Notes: generated by a model from the letters alone, not told the origin. 48,335 bases of DNA from Dehalococcoidia bacterium (GCA_009692865.1 SHYH01000005.1:1-48335); one strand, 5' to 3'. Shown: positions 33,077 to 41,923, counted from the first letter of the stretch. Numbers and translations are program-made.

Positions 33077-33853
33077 TCACACCTGCAACGTCACCTCGCC
33101 CACGGGCAGCGTGACGCGGCTGCCGTCCCGCCTCCGCAGCACCAGGCTGCCCTCCTCCGTCACGTCCTCGGCTAGGCCCTCCTCGCGATCGTCGCCCCAC
33201 CGCACCTCCACCCGCTTGCCCAAGGTCTCCAGCAGCGATCGCCACTCCGGCCGCAGGTCTGCGCCACCCCTCAAGGCCGCATACACGCCATCCATCTCCA
33301 GCAAGATCGAGACCAGCACCTGCTCCCTGGACACGGGGTGGCCACACTCCAGCGCCAGGCTGGTGGCCGTGGCGGCGATCTCCGGGTAAGGCGACGGGTC
33401 CAGGTTCACGTTGACGCCCACGCCCACGACGGCGTACCGCACCCGCGCCCCCTCCAGGGCGCTCTCCAGGAGGATGCCGCACAGCTTCTTTCCCCCTTGG
33501 CGAACGTCGTTGGGCCACTTGATGGCTACCGGAAGCCCGCACGCCCTGGTGACGCCCATGGCGACGCCAAGCGAGGTCGCCATGGTGAGGCGCTGGAGGG
33601 CGTGGAGGTCGGGGTAGAGGAGCACCGAGAAGTAGAGGTTAACGCCTGCAGGCGAGACCCACTGGCGCTGAAACCGTCCCCGCCCGGCGGTCTGCTCCTC
33701 GGCTAGGGCCACGGCGCCCTCGGGGTAGCCGCTTGCCGCCGCCTCGCGGGCCACGTCCATAGTCGAGGTGGCGGAGAGGTGGTAGAGGAAGCGCGAGCCG
33801 ATGAGGGACCCGCCAAGGGCCTGGGTGACCTCAGCCACGTTCAGTAGCGTCAT
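33077..33853 (-). CDS. birA: Biotin-[acetyl-CoA-carboxylase] ligase, group I
   Basis: 258 residues. It activates biotin with ATP and attaches it to a carboxylase carrier Lys. Seen: STMDVAREAA, the biotinyl-AMP loop TAGRGRFQRQWVSPAGVNLY, the catalytic Lys in IKWPNDVRQGGKKLCGILLE, VVGVGVNVN, and a small C-terminal SH3-like domain. There is no N-terminal DNA-binding domain, so it is not a repressor. The ATG at 33853 gives the expected length; one at 33910 would add 19 atypical residues. Confidence 0.96.
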   Translation of the reverse strand: MTLLNVAEVTQALGGSLIGSRFLYHLSATSTMDVAREAAASGYPEGAVALAEEQTAGRGRFQRQWVSPAGVNLYFSVLLYPDLHALQRLTMATSLGVAMGVTRACGLPVAIKWPNDVRQGGKKLCGILLESALEGARVRYAVVGVGVNVNLDPSPYPEIAATATSLALECGHPVSREQVLVSILLEMDGVYAALRGGADLRPEWRSLLETLGKRVEVRWGDDREEGLAEDVTEEGSLVLRRRDGSRVTLPVGEVTLQV

Positions 33854-33969
33854 AAAGCGCCTATGATCCTGGGGGGCCTTGGGCCCATCATAGGAGGGCA
33901 TCCAAGACAAGTCAAGGCGAGCTCAGAGCCTGTGAGGAAATCGCGGGCTCAGCACACGAGGGGGCCCCA

Positions 33970-34009
33970 CCCCAGATTGCCACGGGCGGGGACGCCCTCG
34001 CAATGACAA
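33970..34009. repeat. Dispersed repeat E, half copy
   Basis: CCCAGATTGCCACG...CGCCCTCGCAATGACA matches one half of the inverted element at 28410-28518. It lies between the divergent birA and usp genes, close to the usp promoter region. Confidence 0.6.
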
Positions 34010-34097
34010 TTCCCTCACACGCTCTCAGCTAAGCCGATGTACGGTTTTCGTCTATACTAGAGGTGTCCTGAAGCGGACATCTGAGGAAGGAGGCGCT

Positions 34098-34583
34098 ATG
34101 TACCAACACATTGTGGTCGCCCTGGACGGCTCGCCGCTGGCGGAGGCGGTCCTGCCCTATGTCACCGCCATCGCCGGACCCCTGGGGTCGGAGCTCCACC
34201 TGGTCCAGGTGGTGCGCGAGGCCAGGGACCTGGTTAACCTGGGGTTCATGGACCCCACAGCGATGGGAGGGGGGTCGGTGCCGGACATGAAAACCATTGA
34301 GGCGGCGGTGGCGGCCCAGGTTCAGGCTGCCGAGCGGTACCTTCAAGGCAAGGCGACAGAGCTGCGGCCCAAGGGGCTCAAGCTCCACACCGCCGTCCTC
34401 ATGGGAGAGCCCTCGGCCCAAATCGTCAAATACGCCCAGGATCGAGACGCCGACCTCATCGCCATCAGCACCCATGGCCGAGGCGGCCTTAGCCGCATGT
34501 TCCTTGGCAGCGTTGCCGACAAGGTGATGCGGCAGGGGACTGTTCCTGTGCTGCTGATCCGGGCTCACGAAGGCCACGCGTAG
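34098..34583 (+). CDS. Universal stress protein (UspA family)
   Basis: 161 residues of the UspA fold. HIVVALDGSPLAEAVLPYV at the start and the ATP-binding motif STHGRGGLSRMFLGSVAD near the end (G-x2-G-x9-G-S pattern) mark an ATP-binding member. The intervening DLVNLGFMDPTAMGGGS loop is family-typical in Chloroflexota-like proteins. GGAAGGAGG lies ideally before the ATG. A TATACT at 34053 could be the -10, and a small inverted repeat TGTCC-tgaagc-GGACA lies between the two. The role is a stress-linked signal or chaperone and is not specific. Confidence 0.93.
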   Translation: MYQHIVVALDGSPLAEAVLPYVTAIAGPLGSELHLVQVVREARDLVNLGFMDPTAMGGGSVPDMKTIEAAVAAQVQAAERYLQGKATELRPKGLKLHTAVLMGEPSAQIVKYAQDRDADLIAISTHGRGGLSRMFLGSVADKVMRQGTVPVLLIRAHEGHA

Positions 34584-34625
34584 AGCGGGAGGGCTCGCGG
34601 CGGCTATCGGGCCTGCGTGCGACGA

Positions 34626-35102
34626 GGGGCTAGGGGGGACCTGTAAGCCGAGTCCTGTTGTCAGGAGGGGTTACCCCCGCCCGACCGATGACCATCTCTC
34701 TAGCCCATCCCTCGCGGGACCTCCCTGTTACCAGGGAGCAGGATTGCTCCTGGGATCCAGCAGCCAACCCGAGGACGAGCCGGGCACTCATGGTCCCCCT
34801 ATTTGGCCTTGCTCCAGATGGGGTTTAGCCGCCCCGATAGTTACCTATCAGAGCCGGGCGCTCTTACCGCCCGTTTTCACCCTTGCCCGCACTCCAGGAC
34901 GAGCCTTCGTCCCAGGTTGCCCTGGTTTACAGCGACGCCCGGAGCCGCTGGCGGTATGGTCTCTGTGCCACTTTCCGTCACCCCGGTCCCGCTCACGGGA
35001 CCGAAATGCCTGGGCGTTACCCAGCATCCCGCCCGGTGGAGCTCGGACTTTCCTCTCCGACGCCAAGCGGCGCCGCAGCGGTCATCCGGTCCCCCTAGCC
35101 CC
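34626..35102 (-). ncRNA. rnpB: RNase P RNA, bacterial class A
   Basis: The catalytic RNA that trims tRNA 5' leaders. The signature GAGGAAAGTCCGAGCTCC occurs near the 5' end (minus strand, about 35058-35041) and the conserved CAGGACTCGGCTTACAG near the 3' end (about 34667-34651). The ends GGGGCTAGGGGGACC and GGTCCCCCCTAGCCCC pair as helix P1, fixing a transcript of about 477 nt, rather long for class A. It is preceded by a consensus promoter at the correct distance. Confidence 0.95.
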
Positions 35103-35109
35103 ACTTTCC

Positions 35110-35138
35110 ACTGTAGCAGGGAGTAGGGTGAGGGTCAA
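35110..35138 (-). promoter_or_regulatory. Promoter of rnpB
   Basis: Minus strand TTGACC (35138-35133), 17-bp spacer, TACAGT (35115-35110). The first base of helix P1 (35102) lies eight bases beyond the -10, as expected for transcription start. Confidence 0.75.
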
Positions 35139-35261
35139 CGACGATGGAAGCCAGGTCACCACTCAGGGCGTCGAGGTCCTGACCTGGACTCCTCGTTCCC
35201 TACGGTCTACACCTCTGTTGAACCAGGGGACAAGCAACACCTGTGGATTTAGGGAGCCACC

Positions 35262-35960
35262 CTACCCCACGAATAGAATCCGGCTGCAGTTGGCGCACTG
35301 CACCAGCGCGCGACCGGCTCGGGCCCGTTGAAACTGTTGGGTAGGGATGGCCACGTTGCAGCCACGGCATCTGCCCCCCTCCACCCGGGCCACGGCTTGG
35401 CCTCCCTTTGTAGTCTGCAGGCGCTGGTACAGTTGTAGCTCGTTCTTGGGAACCCCGGCGACCAGGGCCCCGCGCTGGCCCGCCAGGGCCTGAAGCTCCT
35501 GCGCCACCTGAGCCTGCCGCTGGCGGATGGCCGCCTCCCGCTCGGCGCGCTGGGCCTGGAGGTCTCGCAGTGACCCCTCGGCGCCGTGCATGCCCTGGGT
35601 TGCCTCCTCCACTTCCATCATCAGCCGCAGGAGATCCTCCTCGGCGGTGCTCAGGAGGCCCCGAAGCTGCCGGCTGTTGGCCTGCATGTCCTGGAGCTCC
35701 CTTGGGTTGCTCACCCTGCCGCCGTACAGACGTCCCTCCACCTCCTGGATATCTGCTCTCAGTTGCGCCGCCTCCAGATCCCTGTCCTTTTGAGCGCCGC
35801 GCAGTCCTCCGAGGCGTTCCTGGCGCTGGGCCAGCGTCTGGTTGGCCTGAAGCAGCACGCTCTGGTCCCGCAGCTCCTCTTCCAGGGCAGCCTGCTCCCG
35901 ACGTCGCTGTGCGATGAGGAGGTCTTTCTCTTGAAGCGAGTAGAGTACCTGGGCGCTCAT
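35262..35960 (-). CDS. Coiled-coil protein with C4 zinc ribbon (DUF164-like)
   Basis: 232 residues. About residues 5-175 form a long heptad-rich antiparallel coiled coil (for example QANQTLAQRQERLGGLRGAQ). The C-terminal zinc ribbon is CRGCN...CANCS (about 205-226). The ribbon class resembles CT398/FlgZ-like proteins that may act on RNA or DNA; the role is unknown. The ATG at 35960 is used. Its start is 37 bp from the lipB stop, so the two are probably one operon. Confidence 0.88.
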   Translation of the reverse strand: MSAQVLYSLQEKDLLIAQRRREQAALEEELRDQSVLLQANQTLAQRQERLGGLRGAQKDRDLEAAQLRADIQEVEGRLYGGRVSNPRELQDMQANSRQLRGLLSTAEEDLLRLMMEVEEATQGMHGAEGSLRDLQAQRAEREAAIRQRQAQVAQELQALAGQRGALVAGVPKNELQLYQRLQTTKGGQAVARVEGGRCRGCNVAIPTQQFQRARAGRALVQCANCSRILFVG

Positions 35961-35997
35961 GGCTCCTCGGTCGTGATGGGGTAAGGCTTGCACTCCA

Positions 35998-36750
35998 TTA
36001 TAAGGCAAGGGTAGCGGCGGCGGGCCGTCTGGGCGAAGAGGCGTCCTCTCCTTCTGGCGTCGGGCCTTCGCCCTCCGTGATCACCAGGACCCCAGGGGGT
36101 TGCCACGAGACCTCCACCCGGAACACGGCGGCGAGATCCCGCGCGACCTGACGGGCCACCTCCTCCAATGACAGGCTCAGACCCGTGAGGCGCTCCAATG
36201 AAGTGAACTGAAGACCTGGGACACCGCAGGGCACGATGGCGCTGAACATCTCCAGGTTGGTGTGAACGTTGAGGGCGAACCCATGGCTGGTGACGCCACC
36301 GCTGACGTGTACGCCGATGGAGGCCAGCTTGACGCCTTCCACCCACACGCCCGGGTGGCCTGCCACACGCTGCCCTGGGACACCAAAGAGGGCAACCGTG
36401 CAGATCAGGACCTCCTCCAGAGCGTGGACGTAATCGACGGGGCCTCCCCAAGGGCGGAGGTCCAGGATGGGGTATCCCATGAGCTGGCCCGGGCCGTGGT
36501 AGGTCACCAGGCCCCCGCGCTCGACGCGGTAGACGGCGATCCCCTGCTCCTTGAGAGAGGCAGGTGGCGCCAGGATCTCCTCCTCGCTGCCGCGCCGTCC
36601 CAGGGTGATAACGTGGGGATGCTCAAGAAGCAACAGGCGGTCACTGATGTGCCCTGCCTTGCGCTGCTCCACCAGACGCCGTTGTAGCTCCAACGCTCTG
36701 CCGTACTCCACTCGCCCCAAGTAGGCAGCGACGCAGTGGGAACTCGTCAA
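35998..36750 (-). CDS. lipB: Lipoyl(octanoyl) transferase
   Basis: 250 residues. It moves octanoyl from acyl carrier protein to lipoyl domains. RGGLVTYHGPGQLMGYPILD, the catalytic Lys in GVKLASIGVHV and the Cys in VPCGVPGLQ are all present. The start is taken as a TTG at 36750, because CGGAGG lies eight bases upstream and the protein then begins near the family start (SSHCVAAYLGRVEY). An Ala/Pro-rich C-terminal tail extends about 25 residues beyond the usual end. Confidence 0.94.
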   Translation of the reverse strand: MTSSHCVAAYLGRVEYGRALELQRRLVEQRKAGHISDRLLLLEHPHVITLGRRGSEEEILAPPASLKEQGIAVYRVERGGLVTYHGPGQLMGYPILDLRPWGGPVDYVHALEEVLICTVALFGVPGQRVAGHPGVWVEGVKLASIGVHVSGGVTSHGFALNVHTNLEMFSAIVPCGVPGLQFTSLERLTGLSLSLEEVARQVARDLAAVFRVEVSWQPPGVLVITEGEGPTPEGEDASSPRRPAAATLAL

Positions 36751-36851
36751 GAACAACACCTCCGAGAATGTTGAGGGCCATTGTATACCTAGCGGTGAGG
36801 CGACACCACCGTGGCGGGCGGCGCCTGCATGGGCTATCGGGGGATGGGGCA

Positions 36852-36880
36852 TTGTGCGTTTTGAATCTGCCCCGTATAGT
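36852..36880 (+). promoter_or_regulatory. Promoter candidate for the DUF169 gene
   Basis: TTGTGC (36852-36857), 17-bp spacer, TATAGT (36875-36880). Predicted start is near 36887, at the left edge of repeat B3, which would then be transcribed as the 5' leader. A divergent TACAAT (36785-36780, minus strand) may serve lipB. Confidence 0.5.
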
Positions 36881-36888
36881 CCCCATGT

Positions 36889-37040
36889 TAGCCCTCCAGG
36901 CTGCGGGAAAGGGGTGTCCAGAGGGGCGAAGCCCCTTTGGCAGGGGTCTGGGGGTGTCCCCCAGATACAATTCTTGCCCCCTTCCTGGCCAGAAAGGGGG
37001 ACATGGGGATGATCGAAAGGGTTTTTCAGCATCCTGCTCA
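36889..37040 (-). repeat. MITE-like repeat family B, copy 3
   Basis: The right end reads GGTTTTTCAGCATCCTGCT, matching the termini of copies 1, 2 and 4; the left end is degenerate (TAGCCCTCCAGG). The interior shares GGGGGTGTCCCCCAGATACA and CTTCCTGGCCAG with the others. It lies directly upstream of the DUF169 gene and inside its likely leader. Confidence 0.83.
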
Positions 37041-37053
37041 TAGGAGAGCAATC

Positions 37054-37764
37054 ATGGACGCAACACTACAGCAAAGGCTCGCGGTTTTGGAACAAGCCCT
37101 GGGCCTGCCCCGACCGCCCATTGGGCTGGCCTACGTTGCTGCGGCTCCAACCGGCATGGCGCGGCCCGATACCTCTGTGCCATCGGCCTGCTCCTTCTGG
37201 CGCATGGCGGAGCGGCAGGTCTTCTACGCCGCCGAGGAGGACCACTTCAACTGCCCCATCGGCATGATGACCATGGGTTTCCGCATCCCTCCTCAACGCC
37301 AGGCAGAGGCGGAGGCCATTGTGAAGACCATGTGTGACCTGGAGTACATCAGCCCAGAGGAAGCTGCCACCCTCCCCTCCGTCTCGAAAGACCATAGGGG
37401 CATCGTCTACGGGCCGCTGAGCCAGATGCCCGTGAACCCCGACGTGGCGCTGTTCTTCTGCAAGCCGGGCCAGGCCATGCTCCTAGCGGAGGCCTCGGGG
37501 GGTGTGACGTGGACCGGCCAGGGCATCTCCGCTTTCGGGCGGCCCACCTGCGCCGCCATTCCAACGGCCCTGAAGCTGGGAAACATAAGCATGAGCGTGG
37601 GGTGCGTGGGCTTCCGGGTCTATACCGGCCTCCCTGACGAGGAGATGGTCATTGCCGTGCCCCGTGGTCAGCTCCAGGGCTTGGCGGATCGCCTGGGCAC
37701 CACTTTGGCAGCCAACAGCGCCTTGGAGCAGTTCCACACCCAACGGCGGTCGCTGACGCACTAG
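37054..37764 (+). CDS. DUF169 family protein
   Basis: 236 residues. The DUF169 pattern is seen as LGLPRPPIGLAYV near the N-terminus, ACSFWRMAERQVFYA, NCPIGMMTMGF, and a C-terminal Cys/Gly region (PTCAAIPTALKLGNISMSVG then CVGFRVYTGLPDEEMVIAVP). The conserved Cys residues suggest metal or cofactor binding. The function is not known. TAGGAGAG lies before the ATG at 37054. It is apparently a single-gene unit. Confidence 0.9.
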   Translation: MDATLQQRLAVLEQALGLPRPPIGLAYVAAAPTGMARPDTSVPSACSFWRMAERQVFYAAEEDHFNCPIGMMTMGFRIPPQRQAEAEAIVKTMCDLEYISPEEAATLPSVSKDHRGIVYGPLSQMPVNPDVALFFCKPGQAMLLAEASGGVTWTGQGISAFGRPTCAAIPTALKLGNISMSVGCVGFRVYTGLPDEEMVIAVPRGQLQGLADRLGTTLAANSALEQFHTQRRSLTH

Positions 37765-37881
37765 TGGGCTTCCCTTGGCGGCCCCTGTGGGCTCACCCAC
37801 ACCCACGCTCTGCGTCTGCCACCTATCTAAGCACTTGCCCTCAGACACCGCCCGTAGCGAGGGTGCAGGGCACGCCCTGCC

Positions 37882-38748
37882 TCAGAGGGCCAGGCCCTTG
37901 AGCCACTGGCGCAAGGCAGGCGCCAGGTCTTCACGCTGGAGGGCCAGCTCCACAGAGGCCTTCAGAAGCCCCAGGGGGGTGCCCACGTCGTAGCGCTTTC
38001 CCTGGAGCACCCAGGCGTACATTGGCTCCCGCTGGGCCAGCAGGTGCATCCCGTCGGTCAGTTGGATCTCCCCCAGGGCCCCGGGCCGCACCTCTGCCAG
38101 GGCCTCAAAAATTCCCGGCGTGAATACGTACCTCCCCACGACGCCCAGGCGTGAGGGCGCCTCCTCAGGCTTCGGCTTCTCCACCAGCCCCTTCACCCGA
38201 TAGAGCCCCTCCGCCACGGGCTCGACGTCCACCACACCGTAGGAGCGACTGGCCTCGGGAGGAATCTCCTCCACGGCGACGACGCTGCCGCCGTACTGGT
38301 GGTACACCTGCAAAAGCTGGCCGATGGCGGGCGTGTCCGAGGCCACGATGTCGTCGGGAAGAAGCACGGCGAAGGGCTCGTTTCCCACACTGTTGCGGGC
38401 CGTGAGCACGGCGTGGCCCAGCCCCAGTTGCTCCTGTTGAGTCACGTAGGCCAGGTCTGCCAGTGTGGCGAGGCGCCGCACCCCCTTGAGCGCCGGGGTC
38501 TCCCTGTGGGCCTCCAGAAACCGCTCCAGCTCCGGCGCCCGGTCAAAGTGGGCCGCCAGGCTCTCCTTGACGCGCGAGGTCACGATGGTCAGGTGCTGGA
38601 TGCCCGCCTGGGCCGCCTCCTCCACTGCGTACTGGACCATGGGGCGGTCCACCACGGGGAGCATTTCTTTGGGGATGGCCTTGGTGACGGGCAGGAACCT
38701 GGTCCCCCACCCTGCGGCGGGGATCACGCCTCTACGGACGGGCTTCAT
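37882..38748 (-). CDS. galU: UTP-glucose-1-phosphate uridylyltransferase
   Basis: 288 residues; forms UDP-glucose. The nucleotide-binding GVIPAAGWGTRFLPVTKAIP and KEMLPVVDRPMVQYAVEEA at the start, FAVLLPDDIV, GVVDVEPV and VGRYVFTPGIFEAL are GalU hallmarks, distinguishing it from RfbA. The start overlaps the meaB stop by four bases, so the pair is coupled though functionally unrelated. Confidence 0.95.
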   Translation of the reverse strand: MKPVRRGVIPAAGWGTRFLPVTKAIPKEMLPVVDRPMVQYAVEEAAQAGIQHLTIVTSRVKESLAAHFDRAPELERFLEAHRETPALKGVRRLATLADLAYVTQQEQLGLGHAVLTARNSVGNEPFAVLLPDDIVASDTPAIGQLLQVYHQYGGSVVAVEEIPPEASRSYGVVDVEPVAEGLYRVKGLVEKPKPEEAPSRLGVVGRYVFTPGIFEALAEVRPGALGEIQLTDGMHLLAQREPMYAWVLQGKRYDVGTPLGLLKASVELALQREDLAPALRQWLKGLAL

Positions 38749-39776
38749 GCAGTCGGCCTCTCTGACAAAGGCTTCCCCTGCCGACTATTGGAAGGGGTCC
38801 CCTCCTCCTCCAGGGCCGCCAGCCAACTCCGCATCAGCGCCCCGTCGCTGAGGGTTTGCAGGGCAGCGGCCAGGGGGTCCCGTTGGCCCTCCTCCACGTC
38901 GCGGAGCAAAGCGGCCACCTCTGTCTTCTTCTCCAGCGCCTCATGGATGCGGGCCTGGAACCCCTCCTCCAGAGCCCTGAGGAACTCATCGCGCCTGCGC
39001 AGCCTGCGTTTCTCCACCAGGCGAGAGGACTGCTCCAGAGCTTTCCGGTGCTCGCGAATGGCGTCGTACACCTCCTGGACGCCCTGCCCCTCGCGGGCCT
39101 GCGCCAACAGGATGGGCGGACGCCACCAGGGGCGCGTCTCCGCCAGGTTCAACATGGTCTGCAGGTCCGAGGCCATGGCCTGGGCCCCTGGGCGGTCCGC
39201 TTTGTTGATGACGAAGACGTCCGCCACCTCCAAGAGGCCCGCCTTCATTGTCTGGACGGTGTCGCCTGACTCAGGGGTCATCAACACCACTACCGTGTCG
39301 GCCAGGCGCATAATCTGGACCTCCGTCTGGCCCACGCCGACTGTCTCCACAATGACGACGTCGGCGCCAAAGGCGTCCAGCAGCTTCACGGCATCCCCCG
39401 TGGCCCGGGAGAGCCCCCCGGCGCTTCCCCGGGTAGCCAGGCTGCGAATGAAGACGCCTTCGTCCAGGTAGTGGCGCTGCATGCGGATGCGGTCGCCCAG
39501 CACGGCGCCCCCCGTAAGGGGGCTGGAGGGGTCCACCGCCAGAACGCCAACGCGCTGCTGCTCCTGGCGAATCAGGTGAATCAACTGGTCCACCAGCGTG
39601 CTCTTGCCGGCCCCCGGCGGGCCGGTGATGCCGATGGTGTAGGCGCGCCCCGTATGGGGGTGGAGGCGGTCCATGACGCCAGGCAGGGAGGGGTCTCCCC
39701 TCTCCACCAAGGTGATGAGGCGGGCCAGGCTGCGACGGTCCTTCGCAAGCAGCTTTTCTACGAGGCTGTCTTCCAC
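38745..39776 (-). CDS. meaB: MeaB/ArgK-family G protein, methylmalonyl-CoA mutase chaperone
   Basis: 343 residues. The SIMIBI GTPase MeaB loads and protects B12 in methylmalonyl-CoA mutase or relatives. Seen: Walker A GITGPPGAGKSTLVDQLI, VGVLAVDPSSPLTGGAVLGD, RSLATRGSAGGLSRAT, VIVETVGVGQTE, and the NKAD motif. GTG start at 39776. No mutase gene is in the window, so the partner is unknown. Downstream galU overlaps by 4 bp. Confidence 0.93.
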   Translation of the reverse strand: MEDSLVEKLLAKDRRSLARLITLVERGDPSLPGVMDRLHPHTGRAYTIGITGPPGAGKSTLVDQLIHLIRQEQQRVGVLAVDPSSPLTGGAVLGDRIRMQRHYLDEGVFIRSLATRGSAGGLSRATGDAVKLLDAFGADVVIVETVGVGQTEVQIMRLADTVVVLMTPESGDTVQTMKAGLLEVADVFVINKADRPGAQAMASDLQTMLNLAETRPWWRPPILLAQAREGQGVQEVYDAIREHRKALEQSSRLVEKRRLRRRDEFLRALEEGFQARIHEALEKKTEVAALLRDVEEGQRDPLAAALQTLSDGALMRSWLAALEEEGTPSNSRQGKPLSERPTA

Positions 39777-39888
39777 GGCGTGCGGTGATCCTTGGGAGGC
39801 TGAGCACGTTTGAGGGTACCATTCGCCGTGGAGGGGGTCAAGGCGAGCGTTCTAGTGCTTTGTCGCGTTGTTCGCCACACAAAGTCTA

Positions 39889-41685
39889 CTAGGTGCCCCG
39901 CTCGTCTTTGATAGGCCATATCTTCCTGGATAGCTCAAATAATCTGTCGGTTCTGTTGTCTATCTCGGTCTTGTTCCACTCGGGGATTGCACAGAGAGAT
40001 TTGGTCAATTCTATATGCGACTTCTTGTAACCCTGTTTCTTCTTAGCGAACGGAGCGTTAGTTACGCTTACGTTTAGTCTTTTGTCGAGGAGAGTGAAAT
40101 TCCCGAATCTGTAAGTGTATTCAGTCCTTTCCCTATCGTTCGGAAATACGTTCAGCCAGCTGGGCATTGGGGTTCTGGGAAGCACATGTTCCAACTGCAC
40201 TTTAGCTGGGCTCCGCAACTCCAATTCAACATGATTGAATTCGGTATTCTCGATATTGCATAGAACCATCTTGATGAACTTGGAGTCATTGAAAGCGCCT
40301 GTTTTGAAGCTAGCTTTACACTCGTCAACGGTTGGCAGTTCCTTTTGAAGCGTCCTATCTATGTCTGCCAGAAACGCCGATATCGTAGTTTTGTCCTTCT
40401 GCCTTAATGAATGGGCCAATGAGTGATAAGTGCTCTCCAACCGTTTTGCGTCCTTCCCACATATCCCGCTATACCAAAAGGTCAAACGAGTTATTTGCTT
40501 AAGAATCTTTATCGCTTCACTGTCTGTAATGTGCCTTTTTCTATTTGCCCAGTCAATGCTGAGCAGTAGTGGATAGCATCGTGTGGCATCCATTGCCGCA
40601 AGAGTCTCCAAGCAGTGCCTCTTATCCTCTTTGGATTCACTAGAAGGGTTCTCATAGCTATGATAGAACCTGGATTCGTCAAATATCAGGTCTGCCGCGA
40701 ACTCAAATACATCCGCCGGAGACAGGACCTGGATTTCCTTTTGTAACACATCGAACACCTTATTCTTGGGCCACGTGGGATATCGAGAAAACCAGGCGTG
40801 CCACATGAATGATGCGAAATCCGAAACCGCTACTTCTGCATCATCCCATTCGTTTTCGAAATCATCGATATTCGTTGCTTCTATTCGGTCCTCAAATTTT
40901 TCAAAGAACGCGTTCTTCACGAGGTCGCTCAGGTTTAACTGTTTACCCCGCGCATTCATTGTCTCGAAGACCGTATTGGCATCAAACTTATCTTTTACAG
41001 TGATAACTAGAAACCATATCTGATTGAGTAGCAAACTCTGTAGCTTGTTCAGGTCATCTGCCAAAGTGTCCCCAGTTTTTGCGTCGTATCTTTCGCGCAA
41101 CTCATCCCACACCTTCGTGTAGGCATCGAATAGCAGTATGGTTGAAGGGTGTTCGCCTTTCTTGGAAGTTTTCAGTAGGTCAGCCCTGTCAGGCGTGTCT
41201 GGCATGAGGATGGTTTCGCGGAAAGGTCTGTCTATCTTTCTACCCAGATGTATCACAGGAGTTGGCTGGCTTGTCCATCCCTTAACTATCTTGCTTTTCA
41301 ATTCGTACCGGATCATACCCATGTGTTCTGTCCGTCTTTGTGGGAAGGACCCTGCGTTAATCCTGATCTCAAGGTAATCCACCAAACCTCTGATGAATAT
41401 GGCCAGGGTTACTAGTCTTTGTTGTCCATCTATGAGTTCTATGGAATCATTGGCATCCAAAGGGCAAACAATGATAGGCCCCATATAGTACGGCTTGATC
41501 ACTTGTTTTTCTTTTTCCGATTGGTCGATGTTGTCGAAGACGTCGTCCAACAGTTTGGTCACTTGATTTTCTTTTTCCCATGTATATTTGCGTTGATATT
41601 TGGGGACCTGAAAGAACGAGGCCTCAGTTTGACTATTGGGAGTGCTGAATAGTTGGCCGAGAGTGCGCATGTCATGGCCGAACAT
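39889..41685 (-). CDS. GmrSD-like type IV restriction protein (DUF262-DUF1524)
   Basis: 598 residues. The N-terminal DUF262 domain has VPKYQRKYTWE (about 28-37) and the nucleotide-site IDGQQRLVTLA (about 85-95). The C-terminal DUF1524 HNH domain has LEHVLPRTP (about 498) and FGNFTLLDKRLNVSVTNAPF followed by KKKQGYKKSH. This is the GmrSD arrangement that cuts DNA carrying modified (often glucosylated) cytosine. The ATG at 41685 follows AGGGAGAATAGCA; upstream frame sequence comes from repeat C1. Base composition is clearly more A/T-rich than the flanks, pointing to transfer. Confidence 0.88.
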   Translation of the reverse strand: MFGHDMRTLGQLFSTPNSQTEASFFQVPKYQRKYTWEKENQVTKLLDDVFDNIDQSEKEKQVIKPYYMGPIIVCPLDANDSIELIDGQQRLVTLAIFIRGLVDYLEIRINAGSFPQRRTEHMGMIRYELKSKIVKGWTSQPTPVIHLGRKIDRPFRETILMPDTPDRADLLKTSKKGEHPSTILLFDAYTKVWDELRERYDAKTGDTLADDLNKLQSLLLNQIWFLVITVKDKFDANTVFETMNARGKQLNLSDLVKNAFFEKFEDRIEATNIDDFENEWDDAEVAVSDFASFMWHAWFSRYPTWPKNKVFDVLQKEIQVLSPADVFEFAADLIFDESRFYHSYENPSSESKEDKRHCLETLAAMDATRCYPLLLSIDWANRKRHITDSEAIKILKQITRLTFWYSGICGKDAKRLESTYHSLAHSLRQKDKTTISAFLADIDRTLQKELPTVDECKASFKTGAFNDSKFIKMVLCNIENTEFNHVELELRSPAKVQLEHVLPRTPMPSWLNVFPNDRERTEYTYRFGNFTLLDKRLNVSVTNAPFAKKKQGYKKSHIELTKSLCAIPEWNKTEIDNRTDRLFELSRKIWPIKDERGT

Positions 41686-41832
41686 TGCTATTCTCCCTGG
41701 AACGAGATTGAAAGCATAGTACTTGTAATTCATTGGGGCTTTGCGCGCCAGAACCGCAGGGGGAGGGAATGGCTCGCAGTTGGAACGCTTGACCCAATAC
41801 GTTAGCGTGGATCCAAGGGACACCCTGGTGGT

Positions 41833-41892
41833 CCAGGCCGAAGGCACTCGACTTGTGCCGTATTCGGCATCACGGATCGGTGGCACGCCCTG
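41833..41892 (+). repeat. Dispersed repeat family C, copy 1
   Basis: About 60 bp with CCAGGCCGAAGGCACTCGAC, TTGTGCCGTATTCGGCATCA and CGGATCGGTGGCACGCCCTG as successive blocks. It is near-identical to 45171-45231 and to the reverse complement of 27656-27714. It lies between the GmrSD-like gene and the MetE-like pair. Confidence 0.8.
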
Positions 41893-41894
41893 CC

Positions 41895-41923
41895 TTGCGC
41901 CCCTCCTCCTCCTGCCCTACAAT
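41895..41923 (+). promoter_or_regulatory. Promoter candidate for the MetE-like pair
   Basis: TTGCGC (41895-41900), 17-bp spacer, TACAAT (41918-41923). It lies directly after repeat C1 and about 57 bp before the first MetE-like start codon. Confidence 0.5.

Noticed and set aside
34584-34625. tRNA gene next to rnpB
   Set aside because: No cloverleaf or T-arm consensus; the pairing seen belongs to RNase P RNA helix P1.
41686-41886. N-terminal 67-codon extension of the GmrSD-like protein
   Set aside because: It begins inside repeat C1; the ATG at 41685 has a good ribosome binding site and starts just before the DUF262 domain.
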